Assembly (NCBI GenBank): GCA_964389475.1
Contig: CAYMFD010000130.1
Coordinates: 1 to 9,113 of the forward strand
DNA length: 9,113 nucleotides
Reading direction: 5' to 3'
From: CAYMFD01 sp964389475
GTDB lineage: Bacteria; Bacteroidota; Bacteroidia; Chitinophagales; Saprospiraceae
This document shows, one piece after another, positions 1 to 6,164 of this stretch. Numbering within the stretch: position 1 is the stretch's first letter; every line of letters begins with the position of its first letter. A model generated the notes under the pieces. It worked only from the letters and a program-made list of their open reading frames with translations. It made no database searches and had not been told where the DNA came from. A program made the position numbers and the translations under genes.

Positions 1-561
1 GTGGCAGACACAATAAGTAAGTTGGTTGATCCCGACGATAGCGGCACCAGGCCCTTATTCGGTGATGGGGCATCGGCGACGCTGCTAGTACCTGATGACT
101 CTAGCGAGTTGACGATATCTACAGGCAGTGATGGCGGTGGAGCTCAGCACATAGAGCTTGATAAGGGAGTCCTTAAGATGGACGGTATGGAGGTCTTTAT
201 GTTCGGTATCCGTAAGGTGCCGAAGCTGTTGACCGCTTTTCTAGCCAGTATTGACAAGCAGGTGCAAGACTTCGACTACCTAGTCCTCCATCAGGCTAAT
301 CAACTTATGATCGACCGCATAGGTAAGAAGCTGGGATCTGCTCCAGATCAAGTGATCAAATCGCTGAGCCAATACGGTAATACCAGTGGTGCTTCTATAC
401 CTCTGGCCATTACGCATCAGCTGTCAGCCGATAGAGAAGTACCTATTAGGCTCCTATTATGCGGATTTGGCGCAGGTCTGGCCTGGGGTATGGTCTCGTG
501 CATGCTAGATGGTGAGACTCTTTTAAGTCATGAATTATACAACAATGATGAAGTTTGTTAG
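1..561 (+). CDS. Beta-ketoacyl-ACP synthase III (FabH-like), C-terminal part, 5'-truncated
   Basis: This is the C-terminal half of a thiolase-fold KAS III enzyme, a family that condenses an acyl-CoA or acyl-ACP with malonyl-ACP. The frame is open from base 1; the GTG there is probably internal, because the N-terminal half with the catalytic Cys lies upstream of the window. Visible family marks, numbered from base 1, are GTRPLFGDGA at 16-25, the catalytic His in HQAN (97-100), the catalytic Asn in GNTSGAS (126-132), and the C-terminal glycine-rich GFGAGLAWG (155-163). Both remaining catalytic residues are intact, so the enzyme looks functional. A 60-bp sample (181-240) is 50% G+C. It overlaps the following beta-helix gene. 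In a glycan locus it more likely makes a special acyl group, or belongs to a small acyl-ACP module, than serves as housekeeping FabH; that is inference from context. The family call is firm; the substrate is unknown. Confidence 0.9.
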   Translation: MADTISKLVDPDDSGTRPLFGDGASATLLVPDDSSELTISTGSDGGGAQHIELDKGVLKMDGMEVFMFGIRKVPKLLTAFLASIDKQVQDFDYLVLHQANQLMIDRIGKKLGSAPDQVIKSLSQYGNTSGASIPLAITHQLSADREVPIRLLLCGFGAGLAWGMVSCMLDGETLLSHELYNNDEVC

Positions 562-2653
562 AATAGTAATTGCCATTCTTTTAATTTGTAGTAATTGTAC
601 ATGTGTTTTTAGTCAATGCATTCAAGAAGTTGCAACTATTAGAGACTTGCGATTTGCCTCCAATTTGTGTGATACAGTTACTTTGCTAGATATCAGGACA
701 GGCGGAATCTTCGTCGTCGATACGACGGTCAGTAGGCAAGACTATGGTATAACCGTTAAGAACAATTCCTCTAGTCGGTACTATGCACGGGTTAGACGGG
801 CACATGAGGTCAGACCAGAATGGTGGGATAAGACCACTGAGTTTGAACGAGGCCCATTGCAAAATGCATGGGTCAATTCACAGCCGGGAGATACCATCCA
901 CTTACTATCTAATAAAGAGTACATAGTCAACAGAAAGATCAATATTTATAGCAATAGAGTTCTAAATGGTCACCACGCCACAATTAAGAGAGCTGATGCA
1001 GTCCATTCTTTTTTGAAAACTGAGAATCTAGGTGATTCGATATTAATAGTACAAAATACAGAAGGTTTTAGAGTCGGAGATTTAGTTGCTTTGTCAGATA
1101 CTTCGTCAGTTACAGGTGGACTTGCTTGGTCCGATAATTCTCTCAGTACTAGAAACTATCAATTTAGTATTCGCAATATATCTGAGGATAGTCTATTTAT
1201 CAGTAGGCCTTCTATACCTGACTACGAGCAAGACCGCACTATTTGGAAAGCAGGTAGTGTCGTTTTTACTCACACAGGACTTTTAGTTGGTGGAGGATTT
1301 GATTCTATCACCATTATGAACCTTACGATTGATGGTAATGCTTGTAACAATGGATTTAATTTTGATTGGCGCCTTAATAGTAATATTGGGCTAGGTAACG
1401 GTAGAGGCCACGTGATACGAGGATGTCACTTCTTTGATTGTCCAGGCGAAAATATAACTATAAGCACAGCTAGTTTAGTCACCAATTGTACAGCAGATTC
1501 CCTTTATGGGAGTTTTGTGCATGTCAGTAATCCTAGTGAGATAGGTGGTGTAACTGTAGACTCCGTGGAGGTAACCAATTCGTGTCTTGCACCACTCGCT
1601 TTATCTGCACACAATGAAGGTGCGGTTACTTTTTCGCTAAGAGTGAGAGATTTGGTTGTTAGTAATTCAACTTTTCGACATGGTCGTCAAGGCTTTCTAG
1701 GCATTGCTTACAGAGATGATCGTGACATTACAGTCGAAAACTGTATTGTGGAGGATCACGAGTTTATTGTGGAACTCAGTAAAGGCGTTGAGTCGATTAG
1801 TGGCATAAGACTGTATGACAACAGATTTAGCAATTGTGGATCTTTGTTGACAGATACGATTGGAGAAGGGAGGTATACAGGAGTAGAGATAGTGGGCAAT
1901 TCGTTCACTGACACAAGTATTGAGCTTAATGAGTGTGCTGACGTAATACTGTTCAATAATTCTTTTGACTGTGGCGGTACTTCTCCGTGCCTAGTCAGCA
2001 ATATCGGTTTGAGTGATAGTATAAATATTTGTGGCAACACCTTTAATGCACGAGACTCAACTCTACTCGCCATTGATCTTGTGGCGCCGAACTTACTGAT
2101 TAAGAATAATCTCTTTTTTCAGACAGATGTTAGGCCTTATAGTAGCACGGTGATTGATAATCACTTTGTGTTCAGTGATCTGGATACGATGACCTATCCT
2201 CACAATCGTTTGGATTTCCTATCTAGCTACAATGAGGCTCTCTTGAGACATGAATATATCAGCTGCAGGGATCGTACAGACCTTGATGATGATGGGTATA
2301 GTTTATTGTATGATTGTAATGATTCGTTAAGTACGGTCTCACCAGCAGCAATAGAGATTCCAAATAATGGTGTCGATGAGAACTGTGATGGTTTTGACGT
2401 ACTCGCGTCAACAAATCAGGTGTATCAACTCCAAGCACGGGTCTACCCTAATCCCACACGAGATGAGGTCATGATTGATGCTACAGCTTCACGTAGTATA
2501 TATTATCTGCTGTATAGTCTAGATGGGGATTTACAATCAGAGGGACTTTATAGAAAACCTGTTGATTTGATAGATTTTCCGAAAGGTATTTACGTTTTGA
2601 AGGTGCGGAATGATGCAGATCAATGGGCTACTTATAAAGTGATTAAGATCTAG
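530..2653 (+). CDS. Secreted right-handed beta-helix protein with MopE-like motif and T9SS sorting domain
   Basis: A 707-residue exported protein. A signal peptide (charged MKFVR, then a hydrophobic stretch ending near VFSQ, residue 29) fits starts at 530, 545 or 548; 530 is the longest, and 548 gives the most standard signal peptide. Residues about 33-100 resemble the region preceding the helix in pectate-lyase-like and phage tailspike-type proteins (ATIRDLR, DTVTLL, TGGIF, then RPEWW at 95-99). Residues about 115-560 are repetitive, with Asn-rich short strands such as NLTIDGN (264-270), VENCIVED and IVGNSF, as expected for parallel beta-helix coils. Residues 581-623 match the MopE-type metal-binding motif (DLDDDGY, DCNDS, PAAIEI, GVDENCDGFD). 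Residues 638-707 are a type A T9SS sorting domain (VYPNPTRDE, then GIYVLKV). It probably acts on or binds a polysaccharide at the cell surface; no catalytic residues could be assigned. A 60-bp sample is about 33% G+C, lower than the adjacent genes. Confidence 0.88.
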   Translation: MNYTTMMKFVRIVIAILLICSNCTCVFSQCIQEVATIRDLRFASNLCDTVTLLDIRTGGIFVVDTTVSRQDYGITVKNNSSSRYYARVRRAHEVRPEWWDKTTEFERGPLQNAWVNSQPGDTIHLLSNKEYIVNRKINIYSNRVLNGHHATIKRADAVHSFLKTENLGDSILIVQNTEGFRVGDLVALSDTSSVTGGLAWSDNSLSTRNYQFSIRNISEDSLFISRPSIPDYEQDRTIWKAGSVVFTHTGLLVGGGFDSITIMNLTIDGNACNNGFNFDWRLNSNIGLGNGRGHVIRGCHFFDCPGENITISTASLVTNCTADSLYGSFVHVSNPSEIGGVTVDSVEVTNSCLAPLALSAHNEGAVTFSLRVRDLVVSNSTFRHGRQGFLGIAYRDDRDITVENCIVEDHEFIVELSKGVESISGIRLYDNRFSNCGSLLTDTIGEGRYTGVEIVGNSFTDTSIELNECADVILFNNSFDCGGTSPCLVSNIGLSDSINICGNTFNARDSTLLAIDLVAPNLLIKNNLFFQTDVRPYSSTVIDNHFVFSDLDTMTYPHNRLDFLSSYNEALLRHEYISCRDRTDLDDDGYSLLYDCNDSLSTVSPAAIEIPNNGVDENCDGFDVLASTNQVYQLQARVYPNPTRDEVMIDATASRSIYYLLYSLDGDLQSEGLYRKPVDLIDFPKGIYVLKVRNDADQWATYKVIKI

Positions 2654-2659
2654 AAAGAG

Positions 2660-3769
2660 ATGAGTGAGAAGGTGAGAGCCAAGCTTGTAACTCTACTGCT
2701 CGCGGCATCGATTGCGCTGTACCCATTTACTGCCTCCTGGGAGTTTGGGCTAGGGTATTACTTGTATGCTATACCGCTAGCCCTGAGTGGAGCGATGGCC
2801 ACATGGACATGTGGTGTGCCCAAGGAGGCGTCATTCGTCAAGTGGTTAGGAGCCTATACAGCGATCGCCTCGGTAATTTCGATCATATATGCAATATCGG
2901 GTTACGTTTATGCTACTAAGTATCCACCAATATATGTGGTGATTACGTTGGGCAGCGTCGCATTGTGGTACTGCCTCAAGACAGACCGCAGCGGCTTAGT
3001 ACAAATATTACGCAAAGCGGTAGGCTTCGCTCTCTTTATGTTTTTGTTGTTTTGGTTGGCCAGGGATTATGCCCTAGGCGAGTACTACTGCTATCCAGCG
3101 AGGATCAATCAATTCGCCTTTTGGTGCTTAATGACCATGTGTTTGATTGATGTGCTAAGTTCTACCGATGATAAAGGTATTTACCATTGGGCATTGATGA
3201 TTGCCTTATCGTTTCTAGCTATAACGACCTTGTCGCGAGGAGCGATGCTAGGGGTCGTTTTATATTGGTCGAGCGGTTTGGTGTTTGCGCAGTCACCTCG
3301 GAGGGCGGCGATAGCAGGAGGATCGATTGTCTTACTTATTGCCCTGTTTTTTACTGTAGATAACCTCCTAAATGACCAGTACTATGGTCGGACTTTCGCA
3401 GAGCGATACCAAGACTTAAGGATGTTGGAGGTAGACTTTTTTCTCAAAGATCGAGGCTACAACAAGGTTATTAGTAACCCCGGATACTTGATCTATGGTT
3501 CTGCTGAGGGGCAGCCGGAGCGATTTGGTGATAAGGTGACCATTCACAATTCGCTGATCGGGCCATGGTTTAATTATGGCCTTATTGGTCTAGTCTGCCT
3601 ACTTGGCTTTGTCAAGTCTACATGGAGGGCAAACAGGGCGGGCTGGCGCATCGCAATTACACTGGCGCCGATTTTATTCTTCCACAATGTCACCCACATG
3701 TTTTTGCCCTTCTTCTTACTGATAGCTATACCGCAAACGGAGGATAGCCGAGTGAAGGAGTGTGCATAG
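2660..3769 (+). CDS. O-antigen polymerase/ligase-like membrane protein (Wzy/WaaL superfamily)
   Basis: A 369-residue polytopic inner-membrane protein with about ten or eleven hydrophobic segments. A hydrophilic, probably periplasmic loop lies at about 236-298. Two marks of the O-antigen ligase/polymerase fold are present: TLSRGAMLG (190-198) after a membrane helix, and HNSLIGPWFNYGLIGL (296-311) at the end of the large loop, where this superfamily carries a conserved His followed by a glycine-spaced helix. The protein would join lipid-linked oligosaccharide units (Wzy) or transfer glycan to an acceptor (WaaL-like); sequence alone does not separate these. The start lies six bases after the stop of the beta-helix gene, with AAAGAG directly before the ATG, so the two genes are likely co-transcribed. 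A 60-bp sample (3241-3300) is 53% G+C, unlike the AT-rich genes on both sides. Confidence 0.85.
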   Translation: MSEKVRAKLVTLLLAASIALYPFTASWEFGLGYYLYAIPLALSGAMATWTCGVPKEASFVKWLGAYTAIASVISIIYAISGYVYATKYPPIYVVITLGSVALWYCLKTDRSGLVQILRKAVGFALFMFLLFWLARDYALGEYYCYPARINQFAFWCLMTMCLIDVLSSTDDKGIYHWALMIALSFLAITTLSRGAMLGVVLYWSSGLVFAQSPRRAAIAGGSIVLLIALFFTVDNLLNDQYYGRTFAERYQDLRMLEVDFFLKDRGYNKVISNPGYLIYGSAEGQPERFGDKVTIHNSLIGPWFNYGLIGLVCLLGFVKSTWRANRAGWRIAITLAPILFFHNVTHMFLPFFLLIAIPQTEDSRVKECA

Positions 3770-3801
3770 TTTTTGATGTATCTTTATGGATAAATTGACA
3801 C

Positions 3802-3999
3802 ATGAGAACTACGGTAGACATTTCCAATGATTTATTGGCGGAGGCACAGTCCATATTGAAGACGGATAGCAAAAAAGATACAATAGAAGAAGCCTTGCGT
3901 AAGGTTATCAGTTGGCACAAGCGAATGCAACTTGTAAAGTATCGAGGTAAGATTGATCTAGACATAGACTTAGATGCTTTAAGAGGAAGGTCGAGATGA
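3802..3999 (+). CDS. vapB: VapB-type antitoxin
   Basis: A 65-residue protein with the N-terminal MRTTVDISNDLLAEA strand-helix pattern of small ribbon-helix-helix VapB antitoxins (residues 1-15). This part dimerises and binds the operator. A helical middle (TIEEALRKVISWHKR, 27-41) and an acidic/basic C-terminal tail (IDLDIDLDALRGRSR, 51-65) follow; in VapB proteins the tail wraps the toxin active site. Its last four bases overlap the start of vapC (ATGA at 3996-3999), the standard arrangement for translational coupling. It begins 32 bp after the polymerase gene. Only a weak promoter candidate is visible (TATCTTTA at 3779-3786, without a convincing -33 element), and I see no clear palindromic operator. 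Family assignment is strong and pairing with the next gene supports it. Confidence 0.88.
   Translation: MRTTVDISNDLLAEAQSILKTDSKKDTIEEALRKVISWHKRMQLVKYRGKIDLDIDLDALRGRSR
3983..3990 (+). promoter_or_regulatory. Purine-rich ribosome binding site for vapC
   Basis: GAGGAAGG lies inside the end of vapB, five bases before the vapC ATG at 3996. It is the clearest Shine-Dalgarno-like sequence in the window, where most starts have none, and fits coupled translation of toxin after antitoxin. Confidence 0.5.
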
Positions 4000-4373
4000 T
4001 TTTAGTCGACACCAATATTTGGATTGGCTATCTACAGCGGGGGCGATTTGGCATGCTGACATCTTTACTAAACGAAGATCAAGCTATTATAAATGATATT
4101 ATTTTGGCAGAGTTACTACCGTATTTGTACCATGCGAATCAATTTTCGGCTGCTGAAGCTTTGAAAGCAGTAAGTATAGCACCACTTGATATTTTTTGGC
4201 CAGGGATAATTCAGTTACAAGCCGACAACTTGGCTAATGGCGTTAATAGAGTAGGTATTCCAGATCTTGTAATCGCTCAACAGGCTCTACAGAATGATTT
4301 TCACCTTTGGTCAGAAGACAAGCATTTTGGACTTATGAAGGGACATACAGCGTTAAAGATATTTGTCGAATGA
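3996..4373 (+). CDS. vapC: VapC-type PIN-domain ribonuclease toxin
   Basis: A 125-residue PIN-domain protein of normal VapC length. The acidic metal-binding residues of the fold are all present: D5 in MILVDTNIWI, E39 in IILAELL, D90 in GIPDLVIAQ and D108 in WSEDKHF. The nuclease therefore looks intact. VapC toxins cut specific tRNA or rRNA sites when not bound by VapB and so arrest growth. The start overlaps the vapB stop by four bases and has the best ribosome binding site in the window. A 60-bp sample (4081-4140) is about 32% G+C, lower than the polymerase and aminotransferase genes either side, which fits acquisition of the pair as a unit. The heptad-rhythm DNA begins right at its stop codon. 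Which RNA it cuts cannot be told from sequence. Confidence 0.9.
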   Translation: MILVDTNIWIGYLQRGRFGMLTSLLNEDQAIINDIILAELLPYLYHANQFSAAEALKAVSIAPLDIFWPGIIQLQADNLANGVNRVGIPDLVIAQQALQNDFHLWSEDKHFGLMKGHTALKIFVE

Positions 4374-4477
4374 AGAATGATGAATTTTGAAGGAAGAGTT
4401 GTGAATGACCGCACCCCGCAAACCGCACCCCGAAAACCGAACAACGTAAAACGTAAAACGGAAAGACGAGTAGAAAG

Positions 4478-4499
4478 GATTTCGACGAGCTCAATCACC
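4478..4499. repeat. Possible dispersed-repeat motif (ATTTCGAC...GAGCTCAATCACC type)
   Basis: This 22-bp island interrupts the heptads. Read on the minus strand it runs GGTGATTGAGC then TCGTCGAAATC, resembling TTGAGC...TCGAAA intergenic elements I recall from many bacterial genomes. The identification is from memory and only one copy is visible here. Confidence 0.3.
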
Positions 4500-4560
4500 T
4501 AGGAGTAGAAACGTAAAGATGAGAAACGAAAAACGACTAACGAAAAACGAAAAACGAAAG

Positions 4561-4653
4561 ACGTAAAACGAAAGACGTAAGACGTAAAACGGATAACGAA
4601 TAAAACGAACTAACTATCCTCGCCCTGCACCCCGCAAACCTAACGACGTAAGA
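4561..4653 (+). repeat. 93-bp perfect direct repeat, copy 1
   Basis: Bases 4561-4653 are identical to 4674-4766, an offset of 113 bp. The unit contains ACG heptads, a non-heptad spacer (AACTAACTATCCTCGCC) and the 14-mer GCACCCCGCAAACC. Outside these limits the copies diverge at once (GAAAG versus GACTA before, CGGCA versus TGGTA after). Confidence 0.95.
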
Positions 4654-4673
4654 CGGCAAACGAAAAACGACTA

Positions 4674-4766
4674 ACGTAAAACGAAAGACGTAAGACGTAA
4701 AACGGATAACGAATAAAACGAACTAACTATCCTCGCCCTGCACCCCGCAAACCTAACGACGTAAGA
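4674..4766 (+). repeat. 93-bp perfect direct repeat, copy 2
   Basis: Second identical copy of 4561-4653, separated from the first by 20 bp of ACG heptads. No substitution between copies suggests a recent duplication or ongoing homogenisation within the array. Confidence 0.95.
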
Positions 4767-4972
4767 TGGTAAACGTAAAACGAACAACGTAAAACGAACA
4801 ACGTAAGACGGCAAACGAACAACGTAAAACGAAAGACGGCAAACGAAAAACGACTAACGTAAAACGGCAAACGAACAACGTAAAACGGCAAACGTAAAAC
4901 GAACAACGTAAGACGGCAAACGAAAAACGAACAACGTAAAACGGCAAACGTAAAACGAACAACGTAAAAAAC

Positions 4973-6067
4973 ATGATACCACTATCCATACCGCATCTAG
5001 CGGGTAACGAACTCAAGTATGTCACCGAATGCATAGAAACAGGCTGGGTGAGCTCTGCCGGAGCATATGTCACTCAGTTTGAGGAAATGGTAGCGGCCTA
5101 CTCGGGTAATGCCCATGGAGTAGCTGCTGTCAACGGCACATCAGGCCTTCACCTCGCCATGCATATGCTCGGGATCGAGGCTGGTGACATCGTCCTAGTC
5201 CCCAATATTACCTTTATTGCATCGGCCAATGCGGTAGCTTACACCAATGCCACACCCGTCTTTATCGACGTAGATCCAAATACGTGGCAGATGGACCTCG
5301 ACCTCGTCGAGGAGTGGCTAGATGCTAATAATAGCCCCATGGTCAAGGCCATAATGCCCGTCCACGTGCTAGGCAATATGTGTGATATGCCCCGTGTAAT
5401 GGACATCGCTAGGCGCCATGGTCTCCATGTGATCGAGGATGCTTCGGAGGCACTCGGTAGTTACTGGAAGGGCCAGTCGGCCGGATCTTTTGGGGTGATG
5501 AATGTCTTTTCGTTTAACGGTAATAAAATTATCACGACAGGCGGCGGCGGCGTTATAGTAACCAACGATGAGACCCAAGCCAAAAGAGCGAAACACTTAT
5601 CCACGCAGAGCAAGGTTGATCCAGAGACTTACTTTCATGATGAGATAGGCTTTAACTATAGGCTGGTCAATGTCTTAGCGGCTATCGGTGTCGCTCAGAT
5701 GGAGCAATTACCTGACTTTATCAAGAAGAAAAAAGCCATTGACGCCTACTACCGCCAACATTTAGCAGGCGTTGGAGATATCCGCTTTCAGCACATCCCC
5801 GACGAGGTGGATGCTAATTGTTGGTTATTTACCTTCCACAGTAGCAAACAGGCAGAGGTCCTTACCGCTCTCAAGGCCAGTAAGATCATAGCTCGACCTT
5901 TTTGGTACCCTATGAATCAACTGCCGATGTTTACTCACAACGAGTATGTGCATAAGAAAGACAATGCCAGGGATATTCATGCTAATTGCCTAAGCATACC
6001 AAGTAGTGTGAATTTGGAGGAGAGTCAGTTGGCAGAGGTGGTCAGGGTTATTAAGGCGGTTTACTAG
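4973..6067 (+). CDS. LegC/DegT-type PLP-dependent nucleotide-sugar aminotransferase
   Basis: A 364-residue fold-type I aminotransferase of the DegT/DnrJ/EryC1/StrS family, full length. The N-terminus MIPLSIPHLAGNELKYV, then TGWVSSAG (23-30), is typical of the LegC/PglE-like branch and supports the ATG at 4973. Other marks are NGTSGLH (54-60, phosphate binding), WQMD (105-108), the PLP-contacting Asp in IEDASEA (154-160, D156) and the Schiff-base lysine K185 in FNGNKIITTGGGG. It would transfer an amino group, normally from glutamate, to C4 of UDP-4-keto-6-deoxy-GlcNAc. The dehydratase at 7439-8647 would make that substrate. It has no Shine-Dalgarno sequence, and the heptad array runs to four bases before the start, so its leader and any nearby promoter are built from repeat DNA. 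A sample (5161-5220) is 50% G+C. The sugar stereochemistry cannot be fixed by sequence. Confidence 0.9.
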   Translation: MIPLSIPHLAGNELKYVTECIETGWVSSAGAYVTQFEEMVAAYSGNAHGVAAVNGTSGLHLAMHMLGIEAGDIVLVPNITFIASANAVAYTNATPVFIDVDPNTWQMDLDLVEEWLDANNSPMVKAIMPVHVLGNMCDMPRVMDIARRHGLHVIEDASEALGSYWKGQSAGSFGVMNVFSFNGNKIITTGGGGVIVTNDETQAKRAKHLSTQSKVDPETYFHDEIGFNYRLVNVLAAIGVAQMEQLPDFIKKKKAIDAYYRQHLAGVGDIRFQHIPDEVDANCWLFTFHSSKQAEVLTALKASKIIARPFWYPMNQLPMFTHNEYVHKKDNARDIHANCLSIPSSVNLEESQLAEVVRVIKAVY

Positions 6068-6124
6068 CTATTAAAGTTCAAGTTTTTATGGTTACACACG
6101 ATTTAAGTATTCATAAATAACAAT

Positions 6125-6160
6125 TTTGTTTGGTCATGACCATATATACTTGTAATATTG
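6125..6160 (+). promoter_or_regulatory. Candidate Bacteroidota promoter before the ATPase gene
   Basis: TTTG at 6129-6132 is followed after 20 bp by TAATATTG (6153-6160), one mismatch from TAnnTTTG. A second pairing, TTTG at 6125-6128 with TATACTTG at 6145-6152, has a short 16-bp gap. Either would start transcription at or just before the ATG at 6165, giving little or no leader. The match is by eye only. Confidence 0.35.
6131..6142. promoter_or_regulatory. 12-bp perfect palindrome, possible operator
   Basis: TGGTCATGACCA is a perfect inverted repeat lying between the candidate -33 and -7 elements of the ATPase gene. A dimeric repressor bound here would block RNA polymerase. No regulator gene for it is in the window. 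Confidence 0.4.
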
Positions 6161-6164
6161 TAGT

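Larger units (their letters stand above)
4409..4968. repeat. Heptad-word repeat array (7-bp units, ACG/CCG core)
   Basis: This fills most of the ~600-bp gap between vapC and the aminotransferase gene (4374-4972). Units are seven bases, a core ACG followed by one of a few four-base words. Runs that keep perfect phase are 4409-4464 (eight units, starting with CCG-core words such as CCGCACC and CCGCAAA, then ACG words), 4526-4602 (eleven), 4646-4715 (ten) and 4759-4968 (thirty units, no slip). In the last run the words are TAAA (9), AACA (7), GCAA (6), TAAG (3), AAAA (2), AAAG (1), ACTA (1) and one ATG-core variant. The array ends four bases before the ATG at 4973. Because seven is not a multiple of three and few words create stops, spurious open frames arise, notably on the minus strand. 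I see no protein-coding gene here. Confidence 0.93.

Noticed and set aside
1756..2073. Minus-strand open frame of 105 codons within the beta-helix gene
   Set aside because: It is a shadow of a gene with clear domains on the other strand, and has no family signature of its own.
3779..3798. Promoter for vapBC (TATCTTTA or TAAATTGA)
   Set aside because: No TTTG element at suitable spacing for the first, and the second would overlap the start codon region with a poor match.
4301..4498. Minus-strand open frame of 65 codons
   Set aside because: It covers the end of vapC and repeat DNA and has no recognisable protein features.
4409..4968. Possible CRISPR array
   Set aside because: There are no constant repeats of 20-40 bp with unique spacers; the period is 7 bp and no cas gene is present.
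4753..5073. Minus-strand open frame of 106 codons rich in VLR, FYV and RFT
   Set aside because: It is the heptad array read backwards; period 7 without stops leaves all frames open. It also overlaps the well-supported start of the aminotransferase gene.
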